Part shown: positions 1-6,908 of the stretch, piece by piece | Layout: every line of letters begins with the position of its first letter | Numbering within the stretch: the first letter of the stretch is position 1 | Source: an uncultured Erysipelotrichaceae bacterium | GTDB lineage: Bacteria; Bacillota_I; Bacilli_A; Erysipelotrichales; Coprobacillaceae | Reading direction: 5' to 3' | Length of the DNA stretch: 16,433 nt | NCBI GenBank assembly: GCA_900550005.1 | Contig: URQL01000016.1 | Location: 1-16,433, forward strand | Translations under genes and position numbers: made by a program | Notes under the pieces: generated by a model | Database searches by the model: none | What the model was told of the DNA's origin: nothing | Seen by the model: the letters and a program-made list of their open reading frames with translations, nothing else

Positions 1-1112
1 ATATTCATTGGTTGAGTTCTAGTCGTTATGGTGATATTGAAATGTCAATTAATCTATCTAAACCAGAAAAAGATCCTAAAGAAATCGCCAAAGCAAAATT
101 GCTTCCTAGTTCAAATTATCCAAAATGTCTACTTTGTAAAGAAAATGTAGGCTTTGCTGGCAATTTTAAACAACCGGCAAGACAAAATCATCGTATACTA
201 CCAGTAAAATTAGAAAAAGATCAATACTATATGCAATATTCACCTTATGTTTATTATCAAGAACATTGTATTATTTTTAATGAACAACATATTCCTATGC
301 ATATTGATCAATCAACATTTGAACATTTGCTCGCTTTTATTGATTATTTACCGCATTATTTTTTAGGATCTAATGCTGATTTACCTATTGTTGGAGGATC
401 CATTTTAACCCATGATCATTATCAAGGAGGACATCACCATTTTCCAATAGAAAAAGCAAAAGTATTGGCTTCTTATACGATCAATCCTTATCAAGATGTC
501 TGTGTTGATTTAATTGAGTGGCCACTATCCACTTTACGTTTAACGAGTTCAAATAAAGAACAGCTTGTTTTATTAGGAAACTTTATTTTACAACAATGGA
601 TTCAATATAGTGATGAAATTGTTGATATTCAAGCCTTTAGTGGTCAAGAACGTCATAATACAATTACCCCTATCGCAAGAAAAGTAAATGACAATTATCA
701 ACTTGATCTTGTACTTAGAAATAATCGTTGCAATGAAACATACCCTGATGGAATATTCCATCCTCATCAAGATGTTCACCATATTAAAAAAGAAAATATT
801 GGTTTAATAGAAGTTATGGGCTTAGCTATTTTGCCTGCTCGTTTAAAAGATGAAATGAGTCTTGTGGAAAAAGTATTATTAGGACAAATGATTCAAGATC
901 CATCGATTGAAAAACATCAAGTATGGATCGAACAAATCAAAAATAAACATGTTTATACAAAAGAAAATGTGAGTGAACTTGTTAAACAAGAAATTGGAAA
1001 TGTATTTGTTCGTGTATTAGAAGATGCAGGGGTCTATAAAATGAATGAGCAAGGAATACAAGCCTTTAAAAAATTTATTGAAAGTGTAGGTGGTACAGAA
1101 TGGTTGAAATAA
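1..1112 (+). CDS. galT: UDP-glucose--hexose-1-phosphate uridylyltransferase, class II, 5'-truncated by the window edge
   Basis: GalT swaps UMP between UDP-glucose and galactose 1-phosphate in the Leloir pathway (cytoplasm). The frame is open from the first full codon at base 3 through the window start, so the gene begins outside; a TTG at 12 is not a credible start because the family motif WLS(S/P)SRYGDIEM runs across it. The visible ~370 residues are the larger C-terminal part of the roughly 490-500-residue Gram-positive class II enzyme. Recognisable blocks are INLSKPEKDPKEIA (about nt 48-90), a CLLC pair near nt 126-137, and THDHYQGGHHHF near nt 409-445, which carries the His-rich active-site region. 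The stop at 1110-1112 overlaps the galM start by 13 bases, indicating one operon. I see no frame damage. Confidence 0.95.
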   Translation, partial: IHWLSSSRYGDIEMSINLSKPEKDPKEIAKAKLLPSSNYPKCLLCKENVGFAGNFKQPARQNHRILPVKLEKDQYYMQYSPYVYYQEHCIIFNEQHIPMHIDQSTFEHLLAFIDYLPHYFLGSNADLPIVGGSILTHDHYQGGHHHFPIEKAKVLASYTINPYQDVCVDLIEWPLSTLRLTSSNKEQLVLLGNFILQQWIQYSDEIVDIQAFSGQERHNTITPIARKVNDNYQLDLVLRNNRCNETYPDGIFHPHQDVHHIKKENIGLIEVMGLAILPARLKDEMSLVEKVLLGQMIQDPSIEKHQVWIEQIKNKHVYTKENVSELVKQEIGNVFVRVLEDAGVYKMNEQGIQAFKKFIESVGGTEWLK

Positions 1113-2119
1113 AAACATTAGATCAAGTAAGAAAAATTGAACAAATTACTTTAAAAAATGAAGATTTACAAGTGAATGTAACAAATTTAGGTGTACACAT
1201 CCTTTCTATTTTTATGAAAGATAAAAATGGCAAGATGGGAGATGTTGTATTAGGTTATGAAAAAATAGAAGATTATTTAACTCAAGACAAATATCTAGGT
1301 GCTACAGTAGGAAGATTTGCTAATCGTATAAAAAAAGGAACTTTTGACTTAAATGGTAAAACGTATCATTTAGCGATCAATAATGGACCTAACCATTTAC
1401 ATGGAGGTATTGAAGGATTTAATCATCGTTTATTTGATTATGAAATCAAAGGAGATAATCAAGTCGTATTTCATTATCTTTCTAAAGATCAAGAAGAAGG
1501 TTATCCTGGTAATTTAGATTTTTATGTAACCTATACTTTAGACCATACGACTTTAAAAGTTGCTTATCATGCATATTGTGATCAAGATACATTAATCAAT
1601 ATCACAAATCATTCTTACTTTAATTTAAGTAGTGAAACAGAAAATGTTGAAAATCATTTCTTAAAAATTAAAAGTGATTATATTAGTGAAGTTGATCAAG
1701 ATGGTTTACCTACAGGAAAACAATTAGAAGTAGCAGGAACACCTTTTGATTTTAATGAAATGAAACAAATTAAAGATCAAATCCATCAAGAACATCCTCA
1801 ATTATTACTTGGAAAAGGGTATGACCATCCTTTCCATTTATTAGGAAAAGAAAATCAAATTGAATGTTATCATGAAACAACAGGAAGAAAATTAACGATT
1901 TCCACATCATTACCTTATGCACAAGTTTATAGTGCCAATTATTTAGATGGAACAGCGATGGGAAAATACGGTTATGCTTATCAAGCAAGAGATGGAATCT
2001 GCTTTGAAACCGAATATTTACCTGATGGTATTCATTTAGAAGAAAATCCCGATTGTTTATTAAAGAAAGGAGAAAACTATGATGCTTATACATCATATTG
2101 TTTTGAAGTGATTAAATAA
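1100..2119 (+). CDS. galM: aldose 1-epimerase (galactose mutarotase)
   Basis: GalM interconverts the beta and alpha anomers of galactose (and other aldoses), supplying the alpha form to galactokinase. At 339 residues it has normal length. Seen in sequence: GRFANRI at ~71-77, the NHLHGG block with the conserved His101, NHSYFNL with His171, and FETEYLPDG with Glu303. By comparison with characterised aldose epimerases, the two histidines and the glutamate correspond to the catalytic acid/base set. The start ATG lies inside the end of galT with a weak purine-rich leader (GTAGGTGG) and is probably translationally coupled. The stop overlaps the galK ATG (TAATG). Its place between galT and galK supports galactose use over a general sugar role. 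Confidence 0.95.
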   Translation: MVEIKTLDQVRKIEQITLKNEDLQVNVTNLGVHILSIFMKDKNGKMGDVVLGYEKIEDYLTQDKYLGATVGRFANRIKKGTFDLNGKTYHLAINNGPNHLHGGIEGFNHRLFDYEIKGDNQVVFHYLSKDQEEGYPGNLDFYVTYTLDHTTLKVAYHAYCDQDTLINITNHSYFNLSSETENVENHFLKIKSDYISEVDQDGLPTGKQLEVAGTPFDFNEMKQIKDQIHQEHPQLLLGKGYDHPFHLLGKENQIECYHETTGRKLTISTSLPYAQVYSANYLDGTAMGKYGYAYQARDGICFETEYLPDGIHLEENPDCLLKKGENYDAYTSYCFEVIK

Positions 2120-3387
2120 TGAAAAAATGCAGTCAATTAATTGAAGAAATTAAAGCAAATCAATACCAAGATTTATTTAAATCTATTTATGTAGATGAAA
2201 ATAAATTAGATTCAACAAAAAAAAGATACATTCAAGCCTTAGAAAAATTTATTACCCTTTATGGTGATCAAGAAGTTGAAATCTATAGTGCACCAGGAAG
2301 AAGTGAAATTTGTGGTAACCATACTGACCATCAATTAGGAAAAGTCGTTGCTGGAGCAATCAATTTAGATATCATTGCGATTGTATCTAAATCAAATGAA
2401 ATTAAAGTTGTTTCTGATGAATATGATTTAAAATCAATTCAAATTGATGATTTAGATAAAAAAGAAGCGGAAGTAGGCACTTCTGTTGGTTTAGTCCGAG
2501 GTGTCACAGCACGTTTTAAAGAATTGGGGTATCAAATTGGTGGCTTTAAAGCTTATATGACAAGTGAAGTATTGCAAGGATCAGGGCTTTCTTCTTCGGC
2601 AGCTTTTGAAGTCATGATCGGTACAATTTTATCAGGACTTTATAATGAAATGAAAATTGATCCAGTAGAAATCGCAAAAATTGGACAATACAGTGAAAAT
2701 GTTTATTTTGAAAAGCCATGTGGTTTAATGGATCAATGTGCTAGTTCTGTAGGAAGTTTAATTCATATTGATTTTAATGATGATACTAAAGTCACTAAAA
2801 TCAATGTGGATTTTGAATCATTTGATCATAGTTTATGTATTGTTGATGTTCATGCTTCTCATGCCGATTTAACAGCAGATTATGCTTCCATTCCCTTAGA
2901 AATGAAAAGTGTAGCGAAATATTTTAATAAAGAAGTATTAGCTAGTGTGAGTGAACAAGAATTTTACCATGAATTGCCTAATATTAGAAAGCAAGTAGGA
3001 GATCGCGCTGTTTTACGTGCTATGCATTTGTTTGCCGAAAATAAACGTGTTGATGAGTTATTAAAAGCTTTGAATCAAGGAGATTTTAAAACATTTAAAG
3101 AAATTATTACTGCTTCTGGAAATAGTTCTTTTAAATACTTACAAAATGTTTATTCTAACTTTTATGTCGATAAACAAGCTGTATCGATTGCTTTAGCTTT
3201 ATCTGAACAATTACTTCAAGATAAGGGTGTATGCCGTGTTCATGGGGGTGGCTTTGCTGGAACGATCCAAGCATTTGTAGAAAATGATTATGTAGAAACT
3301 TACCGTAAAGAAATGGATTATTATTTTGGTGAAGGTTCTTGTCATGTCTTAAAGATTAGAAAACAAGGTGGAATCAAAGTTTTATAA
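2119..3387 (+). CDS. galK: galactokinase (GHMP kinase family)
   Basis: GalK phosphorylates alpha-D-galactose at C1 with ATP, the first committed Leloir step. The 422-residue protein shows all three GHMP motifs: motif 1 around residues 58-74 (APGRSEICGNHTDHQ), the ATP-loop motif 2 at ~153-163 (QGSGLSSSAAF) and motif 3 at ~373-383 (RVHGGGFAGTI). MDQ at 204-206 carries the likely catalytic Asp205. Motif 1 differs from the textbook form: the usual GEHTDY is GNHTDH, so the sugar-contacting Glu is Asn67. I recall this variant from a longer galactokinase clade in Bacillota, so galactose remains the likely substrate given the operon, but specificity is not proven. The ATG shares one base with the galM stop (TAATG), a typical coupled start. 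Confidence 0.93.
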   Translation: MKKCSQLIEEIKANQYQDLFKSIYVDENKLDSTKKRYIQALEKFITLYGDQEVEIYSAPGRSEICGNHTDHQLGKVVAGAINLDIIAIVSKSNEIKVVSDEYDLKSIQIDDLDKKEAEVGTSVGLVRGVTARFKELGYQIGGFKAYMTSEVLQGSGLSSSAAFEVMIGTILSGLYNEMKIDPVEIAKIGQYSENVYFEKPCGLMDQCASSVGSLIHIDFNDDTKVTKINVDFESFDHSLCIVDVHASHADLTADYASIPLEMKSVAKYFNKEVLASVSEQEFYHELPNIRKQVGDRAVLRAMHLFAENKRVDELLKALNQGDFKTFKEIITASGNSSFKYLQNVYSNFYVDKQAVSIALALSEQLLQDKGVCRVHGGGFAGTIQAFVENDYVETYRKEMDYYFGEGSCHVLKIRKQGGIKVL

Positions 3388-3403
3388 ACTAAATTTAATT
3401 TAA

Positions 3404-3439
3404 AGGGGAATGGATGCAATAGACATTCCTCTCTTATTT
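3404..3439 (+). terminator. possible weak intrinsic terminator after the gal operon
   Basis: A 9-bp stem (3404-3412 with 3424-3432, one G-U pair) around an 11-nt loop is followed by CTTATTT, only a poor U-tract. It sits 16 bases after the galK stop, where a terminator is expected. It also overlaps the apparent ribosome site and start of the decayed ORF just downstream, so it could be chance. Confidence 0.35.
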
Positions 3440-3606
3440 AAAAGGAATTAGAAACAATCAAAGAAAAATCAGGCAAACCAATGATCAATCAGGATAATGG
3501 AACTGTTTAATATTTAGAACAAACCTTAGATGATTTTCATATTTTTGAATTTGAATTTTTAGATGATGAAATTAAAGAACTTCAATATTTTTCAATTGAT
3601 GGATAG
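3410..3606 (+). pseudogene. remnant of a small unrecognised gene
   Basis: A purine-rich AAAGGGG precedes an ATG at 3410, which reads 13 codons (MDAIDIPLLFKRN) to a TAG at 3449. Shifting to the frame that starts at 3442 restores a sensible protein-like reading, KELETIKEKSGKPMINQDNGTV, interrupted by TAA at 3508-3510. It then continues in the same frame as YLEQTLDDFHIFEFEF...QYFSIDG to a TAG at 3604-3606. One frameshift and one internal stop in an otherwise coherent, acidic ~65-codon reading suggest a decayed gene. I do not recognise the family. The alternative is a chance reading in AT-rich intergenic DNA. It lies directly upstream of the damaged NUDIX gene, which supports decay of this interval. 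Confidence 0.45.
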
Positions 3607-3623
3607 ATTAATGATAGAAGGGG

Positions 3624-4106
3624 ATGGATAGAACGAGACAACCTAAAGAAGTGCATATATTTTTGTTTCGAATTGGTAAAAATGGTTATGAATAGGGTGT
3701 ATTTCAAAGAGCGGACATGAGCTATTGTTGGCAAGGGGTATGTGGAGGCGTAGAAGATAATGAAACTTTAGAAGAAGCTGCTCGACGTGAGTTGTTTGAG
3801 GAAGTGTGTATTGATGAAAAATTTCCTCTTTATCGTTTAGAAAGTATAAGTTATCTTCCTGATACAATTGTTAGTAGGGAACAAAGAGCTTTATGGGGAA
3901 AGAAAGTGGTTGTTATTCCAATGTATTTTTTTGCTATGCCTTTTAATGGAGAGATTAAATTATCCAAAGAACATACAGCTATTCAATGGTTACCTTATCA
4001 AGAAGCCTATGATTTGATTTATTTTTTAGATCAAAAAATAGCACTATATGAGCTTAATGAAAAGTTAGAAAGAAATCTCTTAATACAAGAAAGGGGAGTA
4101 CAATGA
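3624..4106 (+). pseudogene. NUDIX hydrolase with in-frame amber codon (possibly expressed from an internal start)
   Basis: NUDIX enzymes hydrolyse nucleoside diphosphates linked to another moiety. The Nudix box lies at nt 3744-3812 (pattern GX5EX7REUXEEXGU), with the metal-binding Glu residues kept (RELFEE) but the last Gly replaced by Cys (EEVCI). The same frame runs upstream to an ATG at 3624 and reads MDRTRQPKEVHIFLFRIGKN, then GYE, then TAG at 3693-3695, then GVFQRADMSYCWQG. That upstream part looks like the N-terminal strand of NUDIX proteins, so codon 24 is a nonsense mutation or a read-through site. An ATG at 3717 would give a 129-residue protein without the first strand, and only a poor Shine-Dalgarno site (AAAGAG) precedes it. 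The AAGGGG before 3624 abuts the ATG with no spacing. The stop overlaps the next gene by 4 bases. Confidence 0.72.
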
Positions 4107-4393
4107 TGATGGAAAAATTTCCGTTTGCTGATGATCCGCGTACAGCTTGTTTTACCTGTTGTCATGTTTTAGAAGAAAATAAACCCATACTTTATGTTTC
4201 TCATGATGAAGATGGCTATTGGCAATTTTTATGTGGAAAAGAACATAGTCAAGAAGAAGCAAGAATTGTTTCTTTAGCAACGATTTTAAGCATTGATGAA
4301 TCAGTAGCCAATTTAGCTAATTTAGATTATGGTACTTACGCAGTTTCAAAGAGTCCGACAAGCAATTGGATTATCAAAGGTAAAAATAAATAG
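4103..4393 (+). CDS. small conserved-looking Cys/His protein of unknown function
   Basis: I do not recognise a named function. The 96-residue protein is soluble, with no signal peptide or membrane segment. Cys16, Cys19 and Cys20 (ACFTCCH), then Cys44 and His48 (CGKEH), could form a metal site (inference). The central ILYVSHDEDGYWQFLCG resembles a small uncharacterised protein type that I recall loosely from other bacteria. The start overlaps the NUDIX stop (ATGA), which argues for coupled translation. Three consecutive ATGs occur at 4103, 4106 and 4109. The Shine-Dalgarno GGGGAG at 4093-4098 lies 4, 7 and 10 bases before them, so 4106 has the best spacing. It sits between two nucleotide-hydrolase-type genes. 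Confidence 0.72.
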   Translation: MMMEKFPFADDPRTACFTCCHVLEENKPILYVSHDEDGYWQFLCGKEHSQEEARIVSLATILSIDESVANLANLDYGTYAVSKSPTSNWIIKGKNK

Positions 4394-4414
4394 TAGGAAT
4401 TTATGGAGGAAAAG

Positions 4415-4741
4415 ATGGATCATTTTACAGTAGAAGAAATGCTTACAATGCAAAAAGAATTACAAGAAAAATATAAAGATAAATGGGAAACTATTTCACC
4501 TGAAGCAGGAAAACATAAACTTTTATGGATGATTGGTGAAATCGGTGAAGTAATCGATATTATCAAGAAAAATGGTGATCAAAAATCTGTCGAAGATACA
4601 CAATTACGTCAACATTTAATTGAAGAAATGGCCGATGTACTTATGTATTATAATGATATTTTGCTTTGTTATGGAATAAGTGAAAAAGAACTTAAAGCTA
4701 CTTATGTAGCTAAATTTGAAAAGAATATGAATCGATGGTAA
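4415..4741 (+). CDS. MazG-like nucleotide pyrophosphohydrolase (all-alpha NTP-PPase)
   Basis: This 108-residue protein belongs to the all-alpha NTP pyrophosphohydrolase group (MazG/dUTPase-like), which cleaves NTPs or dNTPs to NMP and PPi and removes unwanted nucleotides. Metal-binding acidic motifs are visible as EIGE at 42-45 and EEMAD at 70-74 (positions counted from the start chosen here). There is no second MazG repeat, so this is a single-domain member. An in-frame ATG exists at 4403, but the good Shine-Dalgarno GGAGG at 4405-4409 lies just downstream of it and 5 bases before the ATG at 4415, which I therefore prefer. It follows the 96-residue gene by 21 bases, probably in the same transcript, and ends at a strong terminator. 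Confidence 0.87.
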   Translation: MDHFTVEEMLTMQKELQEKYKDKWETISPEAGKHKLLWMIGEIGEVIDIIKKNGDQKSVEDTQLRQHLIEEMADVLMYYNDILLCYGISEKELKATYVAKFEKNMNRW

Positions 4742-4747
4742 GAAAAG

Positions 4748-4779
4748 TAGTGATTGCTTAAAGCAACACTATTTTTTTT
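4748..4779 (+). terminator. intrinsic terminator of the NUDIX/MazG-like unit
   Basis: TAGTG and TTGCT (4748-4758, with one bulged A) pair with AGCAA and CACTA (4762-4771) around a 3-nt loop, followed by eight T residues. It begins 6 bases after the MazG-like stop codon. Confidence 0.85.
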
Positions 4780-4858
4780 GTATGTAAAAATTGCAAAATA
4801 TTCATCTTGTGCTAAATTCTAGTTGGTTATAGGTAACTATAAAGAAAGAAGGAATTAT

Positions 4859-5314
4859 ATGGAATTTAAAATAGTAGGTGATTTATCTAATCGGGTCATC
4901 TTATTTTTCATGCAATGGGTGTAGTAGTCAACCTATAGCAAATGAATTGACTGCTAAATATTATTGTATTCTACCTAATCTATTTCTTCTATTTATTGCT
5001 TAAATCAAGAATATTGCAGTTGAACAAATTCAAGCCTTTTTAAAAGATAAAGGAATCCAAGAATTCGAACTTATCGTTGCTTTTTCATTAGAGGCAAATT
5101 TTGCATTGGCTTTTTTAGTAAAGAATTCTTGTTTAGTCAAACATGTCTTTTTTTGATGGGGGACAATTGCACAAATGGGGAAAACAACTAGAAAAATCCT
5201 GGTTTCTTTTCTCTATATTGCTTTAAAAAGTTAATGTGGTGCGATGATGATTCTATTAAAGCCAGGATTATTTGTGGAAATGATTCGAAATTTATAAAAG
5301 TCGATAAAGTATAA
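4859..5314 (+). pseudogene. alpha/beta hydrolase pseudogene with multiple frameshifts
   Basis: A good ribosome site (GAAAGAAGGA, 4844-4853) precedes the ATG at 4859. The reading starts MEFKIVGDLSNRVILF, then shifts frame near 4908 to HAMGV, the oxyanion-type HxxG turn of alpha/beta hydrolases. It shifts again near 4926 to SQPIANELTAKYYCILPNL, passes a TAA at 5001, and continues VEQIQAFLKDKG to IVAFSLEANFALAFL at ~5079-5126. There the expected nucleophile elbow GxSxG has become AFSLE. A run of seven T at 5148-5154 shifts the frame once more into DGGQLHKWGKQLEK, and a further shift near 5224 gives MWCDDDSIKA, ending at TAA 5312-5314. The total is shorter than a typical hydrolase of this kind, so internal deletions are likely. 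The remains are unmistakable in order, but no functional product is possible. Confidence 0.85.
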
Positions 5315-5376
5315 GTGACTTTAGTTATGAGGGGCTATATCATCTTATTATTATGGACCATTGAAATCAGAAAACT

Positions 5377-5421
5377 AAAAAAAGACTGTAAAGTTACTTT
5401 AAAAGTAACTTTATAGTCTTT
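5377..5421 (-). terminator. strong intrinsic terminator of gdhA
   Basis: A very long stem is visible: 5381-5399 pairs with 5403-5421 (19 positions, one G-U/G-T position) around a 3-nt loop. On the minus strand it is followed by a T-run (complement of the A-run 5377-5383). It lies 10 bases past the gdhA stop. The plus-strand side ends only in TTTGTTTG, so it mainly serves gdhA, although it could also stop transcription coming from the left. Confidence 0.92.
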
Positions 5422-5430
5422 GTTTGTTTA

Positions 5431-6774
5431 TTAATAATTACCTTGAGCAATCATTGCTGCAACGACTTTTTCAAATCCAGCAATATTTGCTCCAGCAACT
5501 AAATCATAACCAAGCCCGTATTTAGCACTTGCTTCTTTACTTGCTGTATAGATGCTGATCATGATTTGTTTTAATTTAGCATCAACTTCTTCGCTTGTCC
5601 AATTGTAACGCATAGAGTTTTGAGCCATTTCTAATGCTGATACAGCAACTCCACCTGCATTTGCAGCTTTTGCAGGTCCTAAGATAACATTATTTTCTTT
5701 GAAGTAATCAATTGCTTCTGGGTAAGTAGGCATGTTTGCGCCTTCGATTACATATTTGATACCATTAGCTGTTAATGTTTTTGCTTCTTCTAAGCTAATT
5801 TCATTTTGAGTTGCACATGGCATAGCGATATCCCCTTTTAATCCCCAAGGTTTTTGTTTAGGGAAGAATTCGCAGTTAAATGTTTTAGCGTAATCTTCTA
5901 ATTTAACATCATTTGATTCTCTGATTTTTACTAAGAAGTTAATTTTTTCGTCTGTGTTGATTCCTTCTGGATCATAAACATAACCATCACGACCAGAAAT
6001 AGAAATAACTTTAGCACCATAATCTCTTGCTTTTAAACAAACTCCCCATGCTACGTTTCCATAACCTGATAAGATGATTGTTTTATCTTTTAATGATTCA
6101 CCTTGATCTTTTAATACTTGTTCAGCATAGTACATTGCACCAAATCCTGTTGCTTCAGGACGAATCAAGCTTCCACCAAATGGCAATGCTTTTCCAGTAA
6201 GGACACCATTTTCATAAGCGCCACGAATGCGACGGTATTGTCCAAATAGATAACCAATTTCACGACCACCAACACCGATATCTCCGGCAGGAACATCAAC
6301 GTCAGGTCCGATATGACGATATAATTCGCTCATAAAGCTTTGACAAAAACGCATGATTTCTCCATCTGATTTTCCTTGCGGGTTGAAATCAGATCCACCT
6401 TTACCTCCACCAATTGGAAGAGTAGTTAAAGAGTTTTTAAATACTTGTTCAAAACCTAAGAATTTAATAATACTTAAGTTAACAGATGGATGGAAACGAA
6501 GTCCTCCTTTATAAGGCCCGATTGCTCCATTAAATTGAACACGGTAACCACGGTTAACTTGAACTTGTCCTTGATCATCTACCCAAGGTACTCTAAACAT
6601 AATTTGTCTTTCTGGTTCAACTAATCTTTCTAAAATAGCCATTTTTTCATATTCAGGATGAGCTTCAATGACTGGTTTTAAACTTTCTAATACTTTTCCA
6701 ACGGCTTCATTAAATTCAGGTTCGTTTGGATTTTTTTCTTGCACTTCTTTTAATACTTTTTCAATGTAATTCAT
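5431..6774 (-). CDS. gdhA: glutamate dehydrogenase
   Basis: This enzyme carries out the reversible reductive amination of 2-oxoglutarate to glutamate, linking nitrogen assimilation or amino-acid catabolism to central carbon (cytoplasm, hexamer). At 447 residues it matches the short bacterial hexameric type. Seen: Lys89 (GPYKGG), Lys113, catalytic Lys125 (GGGKGG) and Asp165 (PAGDIGVGG), which sit at the same positions as in the Clostridium symbiosum enzyme, and the dinucleotide motif SGYGNVAWG at 236-244. Cofactor choice is uncertain. After the second strand of the Rossmann fold the sequence is SGRDG, with Arg262 where the NAD-specific clostridial enzyme has Pro, so NADP use is plausible. The start is well supported by GAGGGGG six bases before the ATG. 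It is monocistronic with its own promoter candidate and terminator. Confidence 0.97.
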   Translation of the reverse strand: MNYIEKVLKEVQEKNPNEPEFNEAVGKVLESLKPVIEAHPEYEKMAILERLVEPERQIMFRVPWVDDQGQVQVNRGYRVQFNGAIGPYKGGLRFHPSVNLSIIKFLGFEQVFKNSLTTLPIGGGKGGSDFNPQGKSDGEIMRFCQSFMSELYRHIGPDVDVPAGDIGVGGREIGYLFGQYRRIRGAYENGVLTGKALPFGGSLIRPEATGFGAMYYAEQVLKDQGESLKDKTIILSGYGNVAWGVCLKARDYGAKVISISGRDGYVYDPEGINTDEKINFLVKIRESNDVKLEDYAKTFNCEFFPKQKPWGLKGDIAMPCATQNEISLEEAKTLTANGIKYVIEGANMPTYPEAIDYFKENNVILGPAKAANAGGVAVSALEMAQNSMRYNWTSEEVDAKLKQIMISIYTASKEASAKYGLGYDLVAGANIAGFEKVVAAMIAQGNY

Positions 6775-6797
6775 ATATTTACCCCCTCGACATCTCT

Positions 6798-6825
6798 ATT
6801 TTACTAGAAATATATAAAATAGCAA
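6798..6825 (-). promoter_or_regulatory. candidate sigma-A promoter of gdhA
   Basis: Read on the minus strand, TTGCTA, a 16-base spacer and TAAAAT lie about 25-50 bases upstream of the gdhA start codon. A further TTGACT further upstream has no equally good -10 partner. AT-rich DNA makes such matches common, so this is a candidate only. Confidence 0.45.
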
Positions 6826-6869
6826 ATAAAAATGATAATTATTTATAAAAAATAAAAAAATTAGTCAAG

Positions 6870-6904
6870 AAAATGAAAAGATTGTACTTAAATAAGTACA
6901 ATCT
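6870..6904 (-). terminator. intrinsic terminator of the EF-G paralogue gene
   Basis: A perfect 12-bp stem (6879-6890 with 6893-6904) has a 2-nt loop and is followed on the minus strand by TTTCATTTTCTT. It starts 4 bases after the stop codon of the gene at 6909. The U-tract is imperfect. Confidence 0.75.
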
Positions 6905-6908
6905 AATT

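Noticed and set aside
12..14. TTG as the start codon of galT
   Set aside because: Coding similarity continues upstream to the window edge and most of the N-terminal quarter of the enzyme is missing, so the gene starts outside the window.
1770..2096. Minus-strand open frame of 108 codons opposite galM
   Set aside because: Antisense to the conserved C-terminal half of galM, with low-complexity composition and no supporting signals.
3643..3867. Minus-strand open frame opposite the NUDIX gene
   Set aside because: The plus strand carries the recognisable Nudix box; the antisense frame has no domain or start signal.
5377..5421. Long inverted repeat considered as a mobile-element end
   Set aside because: The near-perfect hairpin with A/T-run directly behind gdhA is fully explained as its intrinsic terminator; no transposase or second copy is present.
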